A stretch of 64,000 nt of DNA from NCBI RefSeq assembly GCF_000472425.1, contig NZ_AXAI01000008.1, positions 310,001 to 374,000 on the forward strand. Reading direction: 5' to 3'. This DNA is from Bradyrhizobium sp. Tv2a-2 (lineage in GTDB: Bacteria > Pseudomonadota > Alphaproteobacteria > Rhizobiales > Xanthobacteraceae). Each line of letters begins with the position of its first letter. Position 1 is the stretch's first letter. The notes below the pieces were generated by a model. That model worked only from the letters and a program-made list of their open reading frames with translations. It did no database searches and was not told where the DNA came from. Below are positions 34,574 through 43,211 of this stretch, piece by piece. The position numbers and the translations under genes are program-made.

Positions 34574-35551
34574 TCACTTGCGCTGCAGCTCGTGCTTCAG
34601 CCAGCGAAGCGGCGCGGTCACGCGCCAGCTGGTGGAATTCTCGAAAGCCTTGCGCTCGGCCCGCTCGTTGTGCACCAGGTCACGAAACAGGGCGGCCATG
34701 CCGTCGGCCGATCTCAGGAGCTCGTCGAAGGCGCGGGAAAGCGAGGCCGCATTGCCCTGGGCCTCCGCTTCGCTCAGGAGATCATAGAGATCGGCGACGA
34801 TGCTTGGAATCTCGCCGCGTCGCTTCAGCTCCGCACGATCGTAATGATGATGCCTGAGGTCGGGGACGAGATACTGCGAAATTTCCAGCGATCGCTTTTC
34901 ATTCAGCGTTGGCAGCCGCGAGCCCAGGATCGAGCGAAGCCGGCTTTCTAGGACCCGCCAGTCGCTGACCATGTGCGCATAATTCAAAAAGCACCGCGGG
35001 CAATCGCGGCTCGCCATCTCGGCTTTCAGATAGCTCGAGACATACAGCAGCAGCGAGGAGGCGAGCGGCATGTGATCGCGCTTTTCCAGCGAGGCAGCGA
35101 CCTCCAGCGGATTGCGGAATGTCGTGACGACCACGATGTCGACATCGATCTCGTCAAGAAGCTCGATCCACAGCGGCAGGAGCTTGGAGATTCTGGGATC
35201 CTTGATCACGAACAGGTGTGAGTCCAGAAATTCGGTGTGGATCAGCTCGGCCAGCCGCTCGCGTGCCAGTCGCGCAAAGGACGTGCTGATCCAGTCGTCG
35301 GGAAGCGGCAGCGGGTCCGCCGAAGACGAACCGAGGTCCTCCAGCAATTGTTCATGAATCTGAACAACGCTCTTGGACTCCCAGTAGCCGCGGATGTTGT
35401 CCGTAGCAGGCTCGATCAAGTCACTGGAAATATCTGCGCCGAGAAGACTCACCGTCCTGGCGACGGCCGACGTGCCGGTTCGATGCATTCCGCAAACGAC
35501 GACGCAAGTTCTTCTCCCATCGGCACGCGGAAGATCGCGCATGTATTCCAT
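34574..35551 (-). CDS. sulfotransferase-family protein
   Basis: The 325-residue product has a PAPS-binding loop (GMHRTGTSAVARTV at about 21-34) and a plausible 3'-phosphate-binding segment around VVVTTFRNPLEVAASL. The C-terminal ~60 residues (NSTSWRVTAPLRWLKHELQR) match a tail common in polysaccharide-related glycosyltransferases and sulfotransferases, suggesting a cell-surface glycan or glycolipid target. No neighbouring glycan genes are in the window except a methyltransferase 4 kb away. Confidence 0.78.
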   Translation of the reverse strand: MEYMRDLPRADGRRTCVVVCGMHRTGTSAVARTVSLLGADISSDLIEPATDNIRGYWESKSVVQIHEQLLEDLGSSSADPLPLPDDWISTSFARLARERLAELIHTEFLDSHLFVIKDPRISKLLPLWIELLDEIDVDIVVVTTFRNPLEVAASLEKRDHMPLASSLLLYVSSYLKAEMASRDCPRCFLNYAHMVSDWRVLESRLRSILGSRLPTLNEKRSLEISQYLVPDLRHHHYDRAELKRRGEIPSIVADLYDLLSEAEAQGNAASLSRAFDELLRSADGMAALFRDLVHNERAERKAFENSTSWRVTAPLRWLKHELQRK

Positions 35552-35771
35552 CGAAAGGCCGCCCCTTTAAGACTCTAGGGCAGGTACGTTAATGCATCGG
35601 CGCCTCACGCCTCGATGAAAAGTTCTTAACCTTGGGTGACGCTTCGGTAACACGTACGCGAGCAGCACGGCGACAAACGTTTCGCAATGTTTCTGGAGTT
35701 GCTTACGCTACACAAGCCAAGCTCTGGCAGTGACGATCGAGGGGATCACCAGCGTCTCACGCACGGGTGAC

Positions 35772-36341
35772 TCAATCATTCGCGTTCATCGCGATGACGG
35801 CATCGCGGACCGCGCGCAGGATGGCATCCGAGCGTTTGGGATCGGTGATGACGCGCGAGATCGCGAGCGCGCCGACCATTGCACTCACGGCCAGGATCGC
35901 CTCATTTTCGCTTCCGCTGCCGAGCACGCGTGCGGCCCTGGCGATGAAGGTCTCGATGTGCGGCTGCATCACCGCGCGACAGCGCGCGTCGGCGCGGCCG
36001 ACATCGGAGATCAGCGCCGCGATCGCGCAGCCGGTGTCAGGCGCGTCGCGGTGGGTCCGGCTCAGATAGCTTCTCACCATCACCGTCGCGCTGGGTAGCT
36101 TGTCGGGATCGTCCGAGGCGCGAGATTTTGCTTCGCCTTCGCAAAGCGCCCGTTCCAGCGCCTGCGCGATCAGCTCCGAGCGGGACGCGAAATGGCCGTA
36201 GAAGCCGCCATGGGTGAGGTTCACGCTCTCCATCAGAGGGCCGACGCTCAGGTTCTCCAGCCCGCCTTGGCGGATCTGCCTCGCCGCCTCGTTGAGGATT
36301 CGTTCGCGATTTTGCGCCTTGTCGGCCTGGGAATGGCCCAT
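35772..36341 (-). CDS. TetR-family repressor
   Basis: I chose the ATG at 36341 (MGHSQADKAQNRERILNEAA) since the upstream in-frame codons fall in the operator. The 189-residue protein has the TetR HTH (residues about 12-58, ending HGGFYGHFASRSELIAQAL) and an AcrR/NemR-like ligand domain with APDTGCAIAALISD, where the Cys could be redox- or electrophile-sensing. It is divergent from the enoyl-CoA hydratase gene and a three-half-site operator lies between. Confidence 0.88.
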   Translation of the reverse strand: MGHSQADKAQNRERILNEAARQIRQGGLENLSVGPLMESVNLTHGGFYGHFASRSELIAQALERALCEGEAKSRASDDPDKLPSATVMVRSYLSRTHRDAPDTGCAIAALISDVGRADARCRAVMQPHIETFIARAARVLGSGSENEAILAVSAMVGALAISRVITDPKRSDAILRAVRDAVIAMNAND

Positions 36342-36375
36342 CGTCGGATCCCTCGTTGACTTTGGTTGGGATTTC

Positions 36376-36405
36376 TGGATGATACCCATCATCCATCTGG
36401 ATGAT
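36376..36405. promoter_or_regulatory. TetR operator with three half-sites
   Basis: TGGATGAT (36376-36383), ATCATCCA (36388-36395) and TGGATGAT (36398-36405) form two overlapping perfect palindromes sharing the middle half-site. They lie 35-64 bp upstream of the TetR start and about 94 bp upstream of the hydratase start, where a dimer pair would control both genes. Confidence 0.65.
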
Positions 36406-36498
36406 AATTATAATGCAGAAACGTGGGCGGCTTCCATACCCAAAAGCAGGCGAGAGGGCCGATCCATTTCCGGTTACGGCACGCAGGGAGGCTTGAAC

Positions 36499-37284
36499 AT
36501 GGCCAGCAGCACCGAAGGGCGGGTCACCCACGAGCGGTTCGACCACATTCTAAAGATCACCATCGACAATGTAGCCAAGAAGAACGCCTTCAGCCCGGAG
36601 ATGATGGCGGAACTGTCGGACGCCTTCACTCTGCTCGACCAGGACGAGGGGCTCTGGGTAGGTGTGCTCTGCGCCGCCGGAGGGAATTTCACCGCCGGAC
36701 TCGATATGCCGAAATTTTTCGGCCCTAACGCGACCAGAAAGCCGCGCCCGGAGGGCAACATCGATCCGTTTGGGCTAGCCAACCAGTGCCGCAAGCCGAT
36801 CGTCACGGCGGTGCAGGGCATTGTCTTCACGGTCGGTATCGAAATGATGCTGGCCGGCGACATCGTGGTCGCCGCCGAGGACAGCCGCTTCTGCCAGATG
36901 GAAGCCAAGCGCGGCATCGCTCCGCTCGGCGGGGCGCATTTCCGCTACACGACACGGGCGGGATGGGGCAATGCGATGTACCATCTCTTCCTCTGCGATG
37001 AATTTTCAGCCAGCGAGGCCTACCGGATCGGGCTCGTGCAGGAGGTGGTGCCGGTCGGCCAGCAGATCGATCGGGCCATGGAGCTTGCGCACATCATTGC
37101 GCGCAACGCACCGCTCGGGATCCAGGTCACCAAGGAAGCCGGGCGGAAATTCATCGAGCAGGGCGAGCAGGCCGCAATCGCCATCGTGCCGCAAATCCGC
37201 GACCGGGTGCTGGACACGCAGGATGCGGCGGAGGGCATCAAATCCTTCGTCGAGCGCCGCGCCGCCGTATTCCAGGGGCGGTAG
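36499..37284 (+). CDS. enoyl-CoA hydratase/isomerase family protein
   Basis: The ATG at 36499 has GGGAGG 8-13 bp upstream and gives 261 residues. The crotonase fold shows the oxyanion-hole segments AAGGNFTAGLDM and QGIVFTVGIEMMLAGDIVVA. The two usual catalytic Glu positions are not clearly both present, so the reaction (hydration, isomerisation or hydrolysis) is uncertain. Divergent from the TetR gene and followed by an SDR. Confidence 0.85.
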   Translation: MASSTEGRVTHERFDHILKITIDNVAKKNAFSPEMMAELSDAFTLLDQDEGLWVGVLCAAGGNFTAGLDMPKFFGPNATRKPRPEGNIDPFGLANQCRKPIVTAVQGIVFTVGIEMMLAGDIVVAAEDSRFCQMEAKRGIAPLGGAHFRYTTRAGWGNAMYHLFLCDEFSASEAYRIGLVQEVVPVGQQIDRAMELAHIIARNAPLGIQVTKEAGRKFIEQGEQAAIAIVPQIRDRVLDTQDAAEGIKSFVERRAAVFQGR

Positions 37285-37383
37285 AGCATGATAAGGAAAA
37301 GTGTGCAGCGGTTTTCCGGGAAGATCATGATCAATCGAAGAGTTAAAGCGCGATGACGATCGAGCCTGATCTCATCGCGCGCA
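37285..37383. repeat. double-hairpin palindromic repeat, copy A (overlaps the next gene)
   Basis: It begins AGCATGATAAGGAAAAGTG, and the first hairpin closes with ATCATGAT. The second part (AAAGCGCGATGACG to ATCTCATCGCGC) aligns with the second hairpin of the copy at 41264-41365. The start codon and first ~10 codons of the SDR at 37353 lie inside it. Confidence 0.75.
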
Positions 37384-38075
37384 AGCCGCTGGCGATCATT
37401 ACGGGGGTGGGCCCGGGCAGCGGTGCCGCGATGGCGCGGCGCTTCAGTGCGGGCGGCTACCAGGTCGCCATGATCGCGCGCAATGCCGGGCGGCTTGACG
37501 CAATCGCGCACGAATTGCCCGACAGTTTTGCCGTCGTCTGCGACGTGTCGGATAGCCCAGCCTTTCTCGGGGCGCTCGACGGAATCGCCGCCCGTGCCGG
37601 TGCGCCCGAGGTCGTGATCCACAACGCCGTTGGCGGCGCCTTCGGCTCCTTCCTGGATATCTCACCCGACATCGTGCAACGCAACTTCCAGGTCAACGTC
37701 ATGGCGCTGCTGCATCTGGCCCGCTGGGCCGCGCCAAAGATGATGGGGAAGGGGGGCGCGCTGATCTGCACCGGCAACACCTCCGCGCTGCGCGGCAAAG
37801 CCAATTTCGCCGGCTTCGCTCCGACCAAGGCGGCGCAGCGCATCCTCGCGGAATCCATCGCCCGCGAGCTCGGCCCGAAGGGCATTCACGTCGCCTACCT
37901 CATGATCGATGCGGTGATCGACGTGCCCTGGACCCGAGAGCGCTTCAAGGACAAGCCCGATGATTTCTTCATCCAGCCGGCCGCGATTGCGGATGAAGCA
38001 TGGCACCTCGTGCATCAGCCGCGCTCCGCGTGGTCGTTCCTGACCGAGCTGCGGCCGTATGGGGAGAACTGGTGA
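37353..38075 (+). CDS. short-chain dehydrogenase/reductase with Tyr-to-Phe change
   Basis: The 240-residue SDR has the cofactor motif TGVGPGSG (17-24) and the Asn91 of HNAVGG. At the catalytic position the sequence is Phe155-Ala-Pro-Thr-Lys159, so the usual Tyr is Phe. It may use another acid or have lost oxidoreductase activity. The ATG lies in the palindromic repeat and no ribosome site is evident; no better start was found before the Rossmann strand. Probably co-expressed with the hydratase 68 bp upstream. Confidence 0.8.
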   Translation: MTIEPDLIARKPLAIITGVGPGSGAAMARRFSAGGYQVAMIARNAGRLDAIAHELPDSFAVVCDVSDSPAFLGALDGIAARAGAPEVVIHNAVGGAFGSFLDISPDIVQRNFQVNVMALLHLARWAAPKMMGKGGALICTGNTSALRGKANFAGFAPTKAAQRILAESIARELGPKGIHVAYLMIDAVIDVPWTRERFKDKPDDFFIQPAAIADEAWHLVHQPRSAWSFLTELRPYGENW

Positions 38076-38206
38076 GACGTAGCGGTTGCCGGAAGAATCG
38101 ATATGGCACCGTTGCTGACCTGGAATCCGCAAGTGGCCCCACACTCTCCATCCCGCGGCCTTGCTTTGGTCAAAACTGAATTGAGTGTTGGTGGCGGAGA
38201 GGCGCG

Positions 38207-39013
38207 ATGACCATTCTGGACCCCATAGCAGTTGAACCCAACAATGCCGTTGCCGCGGCCGCGGATGAGCGGCTCAAGCACGCTTACCAGCAGATCGCGA
38301 GCGCGGATGAGCAGCTCGTTCGCGTAACCGAGCAGCTTTCGAAGCTGGAACGTGATGCCGCGCAACGAGCGTTGGCGCCTCCGGGCCGACCGCCGTCGGC
38401 TGGAAGGTCCACGCTTCGCGGCGTCACCGGATTGCTGCTTGCGGCCTGCATCGTTGGTGCGGCGTTCGTTTCGCAGTCGTCCTGGGGCGAGGCAACCAGG
38501 CTGGTGATCGCCCGGTGGGTGCCTCAGGCCGCCCTCGCTTCCTCGGCGTCGATTGAAAGGCCGGAGCTGCAGGCTTCGCCGGGCGCGGTCCAGCTCGCCG
38601 CGGCGGGGCCGACAGCGGTGCCGGCGAGCTCGCCGGCTCAGGCAGCACCGCAGGACGTCGCGTTGACCGTTGCTCCGTTGTCTCCCGAGCTGGCCCAACA
38701 GCTACAGACGATAACGCAGGACATCGCAAACCTGGACCAGAAGCTCGAGCAGCTCAAGGCAGCCCAGGTGCAAATCGCCAGCGACAATGCAAAGGCCATC
38801 GAGGAGCTCAAAGCGGGCCAGGAGCAAATGACGCGCCTCGTAACCAAGAGCTCCGAACCGAGCGCGCAGCCCAGGGGATTGCCCGTATCTTCGTCATCGG
38901 CACCAATACCTTCGCGACGACCAATTCCCATTGCGCCCCGTCAGCCCACGTCGGCGCATGCGTCGCCTCAAGCGAGATCGTCGCCCGGCGCATTGCCGCC
39001 GCAAGACCAATAG
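38207..39013 (+). CDS. hypothetical single-pass membrane protein with coiled coil
   Basis: The 268-residue product has a short coiled-coil N-terminus (about 18-52), one membrane helix (about 71-90, LRGVTGLLLAACIVGAAFV), an Ala/Pro-rich linker, a second coiled coil (about 160-210, LEQLKAAQVQIASDN) and a disordered Pro/Ser tail. I do not recognise a catalytic domain. Such proteins are common in Bradyrhizobium and may act as envelope tethers. It has no evident operon partner. Confidence 0.7.
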   Translation: MTILDPIAVEPNNAVAAAADERLKHAYQQIASADEQLVRVTEQLSKLERDAAQRALAPPGRPPSAGRSTLRGVTGLLLAACIVGAAFVSQSSWGEATRLVIARWVPQAALASSASIERPELQASPGAVQLAAAGPTAVPASSPAQAAPQDVALTVAPLSPELAQQLQTITQDIANLDQKLEQLKAAQVQIASDNAKAIEELKAGQEQMTRLVTKSSEPSAQPRGLPVSSSSAPIPSRRPIPIAPRQPTSAHASPQARSSPGALPPQDQ

Positions 39014-39241
39014 TTCAAGACCAATAGTTACTGTGAATGCTGTGCTGGCCGCGGAACCGCGCGAGAATTTGCGATCTCGAGCGCTGCGCTGCACTCGGGC
39101 GGGCGGTGCATGGTCGCGCATCTCGATGGCGAACCGGCTATACCCTCACCATAATTTTGCCCTAGCGCGCTCCCAACAATAGCCAATCCAGCGCAGTCGT
39201 CGTAGCTTGTGCCCTTGCACTCGGTAGGAAGGTGCGGCCCA

Positions 39242-39883
39242 ATGCGCACTGCAGCTGAGTTTAATTCGTTTTACGCGTCTCCCGATCCCTGGCGCATCAC
39301 GCAGGCACGATTCAGGGACAAGGTCCTGCGCCACTGTCTAAGGCCGTTCACCCGCAACCGGTCGGTTCTCGAGCTTGGATGTGGCGAGGGCCACTTGACC
39401 GAAGCCGTGTTTGGCAAGGCGCGATCCGTGGTCGGTATCGACATCAGCGATGTGGCGATTGCTCGCGCGAAATCGCTGAGCCTGCCAAATGCCAGATTCG
39501 AGAGCGCCGATTTTCTGGAAGTCTCATTCGAAGGCTATGATGTTATCGCGGCCATTGAATGCATCCACTATCTGTCTCTTCAGGAGCGGGGAGCTTTTCT
39601 GCAGAAAGTCGCTACGGAACACTCCGGCAAGATGCTTTTGCTTTCGGGTCCAATTGTCGATTACGTCAGGCAATTTGGTCATAAGCGGTTGATGCACGAA
39701 TTCCGGTCCCTGGGATTCACGCCCGTCAAATTCTATAACTTGTCGGTCTATGAGGATCCGCCGTCATCTAGAATTGTTGCGAGCCTGCTCAAGCTGCCGC
39801 TGGGTTACACCCTGCTTGACGGGCTGCCTGAGTGGATGGTTCACCAGAGGTTGTACGCCGTCCAAGCCCCGAAACGTCACTGA
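39242..39883 (+). CDS. SAM-dependent methyltransferase (NodS-like fold)
   Basis: The ATG at 39242 was chosen because the family opening AEFNSFYASPDPW follows it. The 213-residue class I methyltransferase has motif I VLELGCGEGHLTEAV (about 45-59), acidic motif II VGIDIS and a motif near ADFLEV. NodS (chitooligosaccharide N-methyltransferase) shares this pattern, but no nod genes are nearby, so the acceptor is unknown. Confidence 0.8.
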   Translation: MRTAAEFNSFYASPDPWRITQARFRDKVLRHCLRPFTRNRSVLELGCGEGHLTEAVFGKARSVVGIDISDVAIARAKSLSLPNARFESADFLEVSFEGYDVIAAIECIHYLSLQERGAFLQKVATEHSGKMLLLSGPIVDYVRQFGHKRLMHEFRSLGFTPVKFYNLSVYEDPPSSRIVASLLKLPLGYTLLDGLPEWMVHQRLYAVQAPKRH

Positions 39884-40033
39884 ATCCTGGTTGTAACGGA
39901 TGAGATGCCGCCGCGGGCGGATGGCGTCATGCCTTGGGCGCAGGGCTCAAGGGGCAAAAATGGTGTATCGGATCGGGCGGCGTAACCGAGGCTCGTCCCC
40001 GCGCCGCAAAACCCAATATCGGAGGAAGCTTTC

Positions 40034-41263
40034 ATGTCGGCCCTGCCGCTTTCTGGCATCAAGATTCTTGACCTCACGCGCGTGCTGGCGGGGCCTTTGT
40101 CCGCGCAGATGCTGGGCGATCTCGGCGCCGACGTGATCAAGATCGAGCGGCCCGGCACTGGCGACGACGCCCGCGCCTTCGGGCCGCCTTATCTCGAGGA
40201 CCCCGAGGGCAAGGCGAACAACAACAACTCCTTCTATCTCTGCGCCAACCGCAACAAGCGCTCCGTCACGGTCAATATCGCCAAGCCCGAGGGGCAGGCG
40301 ATCATTCGCGAGCTGGCGAAGGACTGCGACGTCTTCATGGAGAACTACAAGGTCGGCGACCTCAAGCGCTACGGTCTCGACTACGAAGCGATCCGCAAGA
40401 TCAATCCGGGCGTGATCTATTGCTCGGTGACCGGCTTCGGCCAGACCGGGCCCTATGCGCCGCGCGCCGGCTACGACGCGATCTTCCAGGCCATGGGCGG
40501 CCTGATGAGCGTGACGGGCCACATGGACGGCGAACCTGGCGCGGGGCCGATGAAGGTCGGCCCGTCGATCGTCGACTACATGACCGGTATGAACACCTCG
40601 ATCGGTATCCTTTCGGCGCTCTATCACCGCAAGGTCAATGGCGGGGAGGGCCAGCATGTCGACGTCTGCCTGTATGACACCGTGATCGCCTCGCTCTCGC
40701 ACTATGCGCAGATCTATCTGGTCAGCGGCAGGACGCCGCCGCGTCGCGGCACCTGGGGCAATGGCGGCATGCCGGCCGGCGTGTTCCGCTGTGCCGACGG
40801 CGAATTGATGCTGGTGGTCGGCAACGACGCGCAGTTCGCGCGCACCTGCGCGGTACTGGGCGAGCCGGAACTCGCGACCAATCCCAAATTCCTCAGGAAC
40901 AATGACCGCGTCGTGCACGGCAAGGAGATCATGGCGATCTTCGCCGGGCTGTTCCTGAAGAATAAGGTCGCCCACTGGCTGGACGAACTGGAAAAGGCCG
41001 GCGTGCCGTCCGGCCCCGTCAACGACTTCGCGCAGGTGTTTGCCGACGAGCAGGTCCGCTCGCGCGGCATGGAGGTGAAGGTCGATCATCCCTTCGAGCA
41101 CTCGCTGTCGCTGATCCGCAACGCGCTGACCTTCTCGGGCACGCCCGTGACCGAGTATCGTTATCCGCCGCGACTCGGCGAGCACACGCAGGATGTGTTG
41201 TCGTCGAAGCTCGGTTATGATGATGCGAAAATCGGCGAGTTGAAGAAGGCGGGCGTTATCTAG
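40034..41263 (+). CDS. CaiB/BaiF-family CoA-transferase
   Basis: The 409-residue class III CoA-transferase has the usual start GIKILDLTRVLAGPLSAQML, the conserved YLCANRNKRSVTVN segment and the nucleophilic Asp181 in PSIVDYMTGM, equivalent to Asp169 of formyl-CoA transferase. Ribosome site GGAGGAAG. The acyl substrate is not deducible; acyl-CoA genes downstream suggest activation of a carboxylic acid for beta-oxidation-like breakdown. Confidence 0.9.
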   Translation: MSALPLSGIKILDLTRVLAGPLSAQMLGDLGADVIKIERPGTGDDARAFGPPYLEDPEGKANNNNSFYLCANRNKRSVTVNIAKPEGQAIIRELAKDCDVFMENYKVGDLKRYGLDYEAIRKINPGVIYCSVTGFGQTGPYAPRAGYDAIFQAMGGLMSVTGHMDGEPGAGPMKVGPSIVDYMTGMNTSIGILSALYHRKVNGGEGQHVDVCLYDTVIASLSHYAQIYLVSGRTPPRRGTWGNGGMPAGVFRCADGELMLVVGNDAQFARTCAVLGEPELATNPKFLRNNDRVVHGKEIMAIFAGLFLKNKVAHWLDELEKAGVPSGPVNDFAQVFADEQVRSRGMEVKVDHPFEHSLSLIRNALTFSGTPVTEYRYPPRLGEHTQDVLSSKLGYDDAKIGELKKAGVI

Positions 41264-41365
41264 AGCATGATCCGGAAAAGTGTGTAGCGGTTTTCCGAAA
41301 AGATCATGCTCAATCAAAGGACCTAAAGCGCGATGACGGTTCAACCAAATCTTATCGCGCTTTAG
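41264..41365. repeat. double-hairpin palindromic repeat, copy B (complete)
   Basis: Hairpin 1 runs from AGCATGAT (41264) to ATCATGCT (41310), with an inner CGGAAAA/TTTTCCG pair. Hairpin 2 has perfect 12-bp arms CTAAAGCGCGAT (41323-41334) and ATCGCGCTTTAG (41354-41365). It begins straight after a stop codon. The hairpins may also end or stabilise the CoA-transferase mRNA. Confidence 0.85.
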
Positions 41366-41400
41366 GGCGGCGATCGAGCCGGCGGCGGAGGGCATCACTC

Positions 41401-42294
41401 ATGGCGAACGATCCAGTCCAAAAGACTCTCATCACCTGCGCGATCACGGGCAACCTGACCAAGCCGGAGCAGTCGCCTTATCTGCCGATCACGCCGCAGC
41501 AGATCGCCGACAGCGCGCTGGAGGCGGCGGAGGCGGGAGCGGCGATCGCCCATATTCATGTGCGCGATCCCGCCACCGGACGGCCCTCGATGGAGATCGA
41601 GCTCTATCGCGAGGTGATGGACCGCATCCGCGCCCGCAACCGCAACCGCGATCTCATCATCAACCTCACCACCGGCCCCGGCGGTCGCTTCGTGCCCTCG
41701 GACGAGGATCCGAAGGTCGCGGGTCCGGGCACCACGCTGATGCTGCCGGAGAGGCGGGTGGAGCATATCGAGATCCTGCGTCCCGACATTTGCACTCTCG
41801 ATCTCAACACCATGAACTCGGGCGGCGAGGTCGTGATCAACACGCCGCGCAATGTCCGCAAGATGGCCGCGCGGATGAAGGCGGCACGCGTGCTGCCGGA
41901 GATCGAGCTGTTCGACTCGGGCGATTGCCATCTCGCCCGCGACATGTTCGCCGACGGCTCGCTCGAAGGACCCGGGCTGTTCTCGCTGGTGCTTGGCGTC
42001 AAATACGGCTTTTCCGCCACGCCCGAGACCATGTTCTATGCACGCAGTCTGTTGCCACCGGGCGCGATCTGGTCCGGCTTCGGCATCGGTCGCGCGGAGT
42101 TTCCGATGGTGGCGCAAGCCTATTTGCTCGGCGGCCATGTGCGGGTGGGCATGGAGGACAATCTCTATATGTCCAGGGGCGTGCTGGCCAAGACCAACGC
42201 CGAACTGGTCGCGCATGCCGCAGGCATCCTGCGCAGCCTGGGGGCGCCCATCGCGACATCGCGCGAGGCCCGGGCGATGCTCAAGCTGTCGTAA
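41401..42294 (+). CDS. DUF849 / beta-keto acid cleavage enzyme (BKACE) family
   Basis: The 297-residue TIM-barrel protein has the zinc ligands His51 and His53 (AHIHVRDPATG) and the late Glu in VGMEDNLY. Relatives such as Kce condense a beta-keto acid with acetyl-CoA, cleaving it into a new beta-keto acid and a CoA thioester. Substrate unknown. It follows the CoA-transferase with the repeat between them and runs toward a convergent TetR gene. Confidence 0.88.
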   Translation: MANDPVQKTLITCAITGNLTKPEQSPYLPITPQQIADSALEAAEAGAAIAHIHVRDPATGRPSMEIELYREVMDRIRARNRNRDLIINLTTGPGGRFVPSDEDPKVAGPGTTLMLPERRVEHIEILRPDICTLDLNTMNSGGEVVINTPRNVRKMAARMKAARVLPEIELFDSGDCHLARDMFADGSLEGPGLFSLVLGVKYGFSATPETMFYARSLLPPGAIWSGFGIGRAEFPMVAQAYLLGGHVRVGMEDNLYMSRGVLAKTNAELVAHAAGILRSLGAPIATSREARAMLKLS

Positions 42295-42311
42295 GACTCC
42301 CCGTTAAAGGT

Positions 42312-42983
42312 CTACCGCGCTTCACGCGCCATCGCTCGCGTCAGCGCCTTGCTCGTGGCATCGCCCGCGCTCAGCGCCATCACCGCGACCCTTACCACGC
42401 GGTCGATCACGCCGTCGACGTCGTCGACGTCGCATTTGCCTTCCGACAATTTGGTCAGCCGCTCGGTGTCGCGCACGGTCTGTTGCGCCATGGCGAGCGC
42501 GAAGTGCAGGCCCCAATAGAGCTCGACGTCGCTGCGCTCGGGCAGCGTCCGCTTCATCGCGGCAATGAACTTGCGCAAATGGTCGATCTCGCGGTTGCGG
42601 ATGCGGCGGATTGCGGGCACGGATTCAATATTCACGCGGATCATGAAGCGCGCCGCGGTCGAGTGCTGGGTGTCAGGACCGAGGCAGCCGCGCAGGGTGG
42701 GACCGACGAGCGCGCGCAGGATGTCCGCGATATCGCCGATGCCGTTTCCTGCCTCTTCCGCCTCGCGCAATTCGCGCAAGCGTTCGCGATTGAGCTGCAG
42801 GCTGCGGGTGACGAAGAGCTCGGCGATCAATTCGTCCTTGGAGCCGAAATGATAATTCACCGCGGCCAAATTGACATTGGCCTCCGCGACGATGTCGCGC
42901 AGCGTCACGTCGCCGAAGCCGCGATCGGCATAGAGCCGCTCAGCCGCCGCAAGGATCGCAGACCTCGTCTGATCGCTCGCCAT
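42312..42983 (-). CDS. TetR-family repressor, divergent from acyl-CoA dehydrogenase
   Basis: The 223-residue protein has a TetR HTH (about 8-55, ending NVNLAAVNYHFGSKDELIAE) and a CerR-type C-terminal domain. It is divergent from the acyl-CoA dehydrogenase gene; a palindromic site lies in the gap. The likely ligand is a CoA ester or acid of the pathway. Confidence 0.88.
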   Translation of the reverse strand: MASDQTRSAILAAAERLYADRGFGDVTLRDIVAEANVNLAAVNYHFGSKDELIAELFVTRSLQLNRERLRELREAEEAGNGIGDIADILRALVGPTLRGCLGPDTQHSTAARFMIRVNIESVPAIRRIRNREIDHLRKFIAAMKRTLPERSDVELYWGLHFALAMAQQTVRDTERLTKLSEGKCDVDDVDGVIDRVVRVAVMALSAGDATSKALTRAMAREAR

Positions 42984-43009
42984 AGGTCACCCCTTGGTGG
43001 GGAGTTGCA

Positions 43010-43040
43010 TTTCAAACATTTGTATGAAACTATCGTTTGA
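43010..43040. promoter_or_regulatory. inverted-repeat operator for the 42312 TetR regulator
   Basis: TCAAAC (43012-43017) and GTTTGA (43035-43040) form an inverted repeat, and TTTCA/TGAAA (43010-43014, 43025-43029) a second one inside it. It lies 27 bp before the TetR start and about 170 bp before the dehydrogenase start. Confidence 0.45.
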
Positions 43041-43211
43041 GAGCTGGTTTTGTCAATGTGCGGCTTTCCGCGCGACGGCAAAAAGCGGTCCGCCGGTCTT
43101 GGCAAGTCGTGCGAAACGCACTTGCGATGCGAAGGCTGCGGGAAGAAATTATGGCCCAATCGGCTGCTCAGCCTGCCTGAAAGCGGCCCAAGTCTAGGAG
43201 AGGAGCGTCCC

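Noticed and set aside
39242-39883. Calling the methyltransferase nodS
   Set aside because: The fold and the FNSFYASPDPW opening fit, but no other nodulation gene or nod box lies in the window, and the pattern is shared by many methyltransferases.
39947-41398. Long minus-strand open frame (483 codons) opposite the CoA-transferase gene
   Set aside because: Antisense shadow of a clear CaiB-family gene; it has no family motif and no ribosome site.
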